From assembly GCF_014287515.2 (NCBI RefSeq), contig NZ_CP092473.1, positions 112,501-176,500 on the forward strand: a stretch of 64,000 nucleotides of DNA. The letters are read 5' to 3'. This document shows, in pieces, positions 63,399-64,000 of this stretch; the stretch's first letter is position 1; every line of letters starts with the position of its first letter. This DNA comes from Roseburia rectibacter. Its GTDB lineage: Bacteria; Bacillota; Clostridia; Lachnospirales; Lachnospiraceae. Made by a program: the position numbers and the translations under genes. Below the pieces are notes generated by a model, which saw only the letters and a program-made list of their open reading frames with translations, did not search any database and was not told the DNA's origin.

Positions 63399-64000
63399 TT
63401 AATCGAGTTCTGCGGTGATGCGTACGATCTCTTTGATCACAGCTACAGCAGTTTCCATTCCCTCGACACTGATGTGCTCGAATGGGCCGTGGAAACCGTA
63501 ACCGCCGGTACCGAGATTTGGACATGGAAGTCCCATAAAACTTAAGCGTGCGCCGTCAGTACCGCCACGTACCGGACGTGAAACCGGCTCAAGTCCGACG
63601 GAAGAAATGGCTTTCCTTGCGATATCCACAACATAGGTATTTTTTTCGATGATTTCCAACATATTTGCATAGGAATTGTGGATAGTCAGTGTAACAGTTC
63701 CGGCACCATATTTGGTATTCATGGCATCAGCGATTTCCTGCATTTTTTTCTGACGTGTTTCAAACATATTTTTGTCATGGTCACGGATAATGTAGGAAAG
63801 GGTAGCTGTGGCAACATCACCGGACATATCTGTCAGATGGTAAAAACCTTCTCTGCCTTCTGTGTGGGCTGGTGTTTCCATCGGAGGCAGCAGGGACTGG
63901 ATCTCGCATGCAACGAGAGCAGCATTGACCATGATATCTTTTGCTTCTCCAGGGTGAACATTCACACCTTTCACAGAAAAGACAGCGCTTGCAGCATTAA
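63399..64000 (-). CDS. pepT: Peptidase T (tripeptide aminopeptidase), C-terminal part
   Basis: The gene runs past the right edge of the window; about 200 C-terminal residues are seen. NAASAVFSVKGVNVHPG is open to the edge, followed by METPAHTEGREGFYHLTDMS (Glu of the metal site), PVRGGTDGARLSFMGLPCPN, LGTGGYGFHGPFEHISVEGM. These are the PepT dimerisation and zinc-ligand segments of the M20B family. It removes N-terminal residues from tripeptides in the cytosol. Confidence 0.95.
   Translation of the reverse strand, partial: NAASAVFSVKGVNVHPGEAKDIMVNAALVACEIQSLLPPMETPAHTEGREGFYHLTDMSGDVATATLSYIIRDHDKNMFETRQKKMQEIADAMNTKYGAGTVTLTIHNSYANMLEIIEKNTYVVDIARKAISSVGLEPVSRPVRGGTDGARLSFMGLPCPNLGTGGYGFHGPFEHISVEGMETAVAVIKEIVRITAELD

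Overview
The window is a chromosomal segment of a low-GC Firmicute, most likely a Lachnospiraceae bacterium close to Roseburia/Agathobacter. This rests on the gene order around the replication origin, the DUF3881 and DUF4446 genes, the LytTR-DUF3021 pair, the xylan-type sugar genes and the ParB/Spo0J-type parS sites. It spans oriC. dnaA, dnaN, an S4-domain gene (yaaA), recF, gyrB and gyrA run leftwards. rpmH, rnpA, yidD, yidC, jag, mnmE, mnmG and rsmG run rightwards, followed by degS/degU-like genes, a 1.4 kb gene-poor region with four parS sites, parA, parB and housekeeping genes of unknown role.

Left arm (1-16.4 kb, mostly minus strand): tRNA-Ser, a Gfo/Idh/MocA oxidoreductase, two-subunit class I fumarase, a membrane protein, and a pantothenate operon led by a DUF2520 protein that may be its ketopantoate reductase. 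Then come a GH3 glycosidase, a LytTR/DUF3021 pair, two short unknown genes, and two HTH-TPR regulators with an unlisted 50-residue secreted-peptide ORF lying tail-to-tail against them. A HipA-like kinase gene follows gyrA. A small hairpin repeat carrying a Shine-Dalgarno sequence sits just before several start codons.

Accessory region (41.9-55.1 kb): a tRNA-Arg(CCT) gene is preceded by two tRNA-Arg-like 5' halves, each followed by a promoter and a conserved, apparently structured segment of about 85 nt. A 36-bp direct repeat of the tRNA 3' half bounds a 10.6-kb element (42358-52983). The element has iteron-like repeats at both ends, a ParB-like gene, a truncated ParA gene, a RloA/RloB (AbiL-like) defence pair, and an operon DUF3892 - caspase-like protease - TIR-like - TIR - HExxH protein, then a broken IS30. 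No recombinase gene is visible. A second, related element begins right after the second repeat, but its ParB gene is cut by an IS3 remnant and an IS630.

Right arm (55-64 kb): an AraC regulator diverges from a GH120-type beta-xylosidase and a GPH sugar symporter (xylo-oligosaccharide use). Then follow a MNT/HEPN toxin-antitoxin-like pair, an Rrf2 regulator, a decayed histidine kinase, a membrane-anchored coiled-coil protein with ten 12-residue repeats, and the end of pepT.

The best candidate for an undescribed system is the caspase/TIR/TIR/HExxH operon on its unusual tRNA-carrying element. The HTH-TPR regulator plus peptide pair is second.
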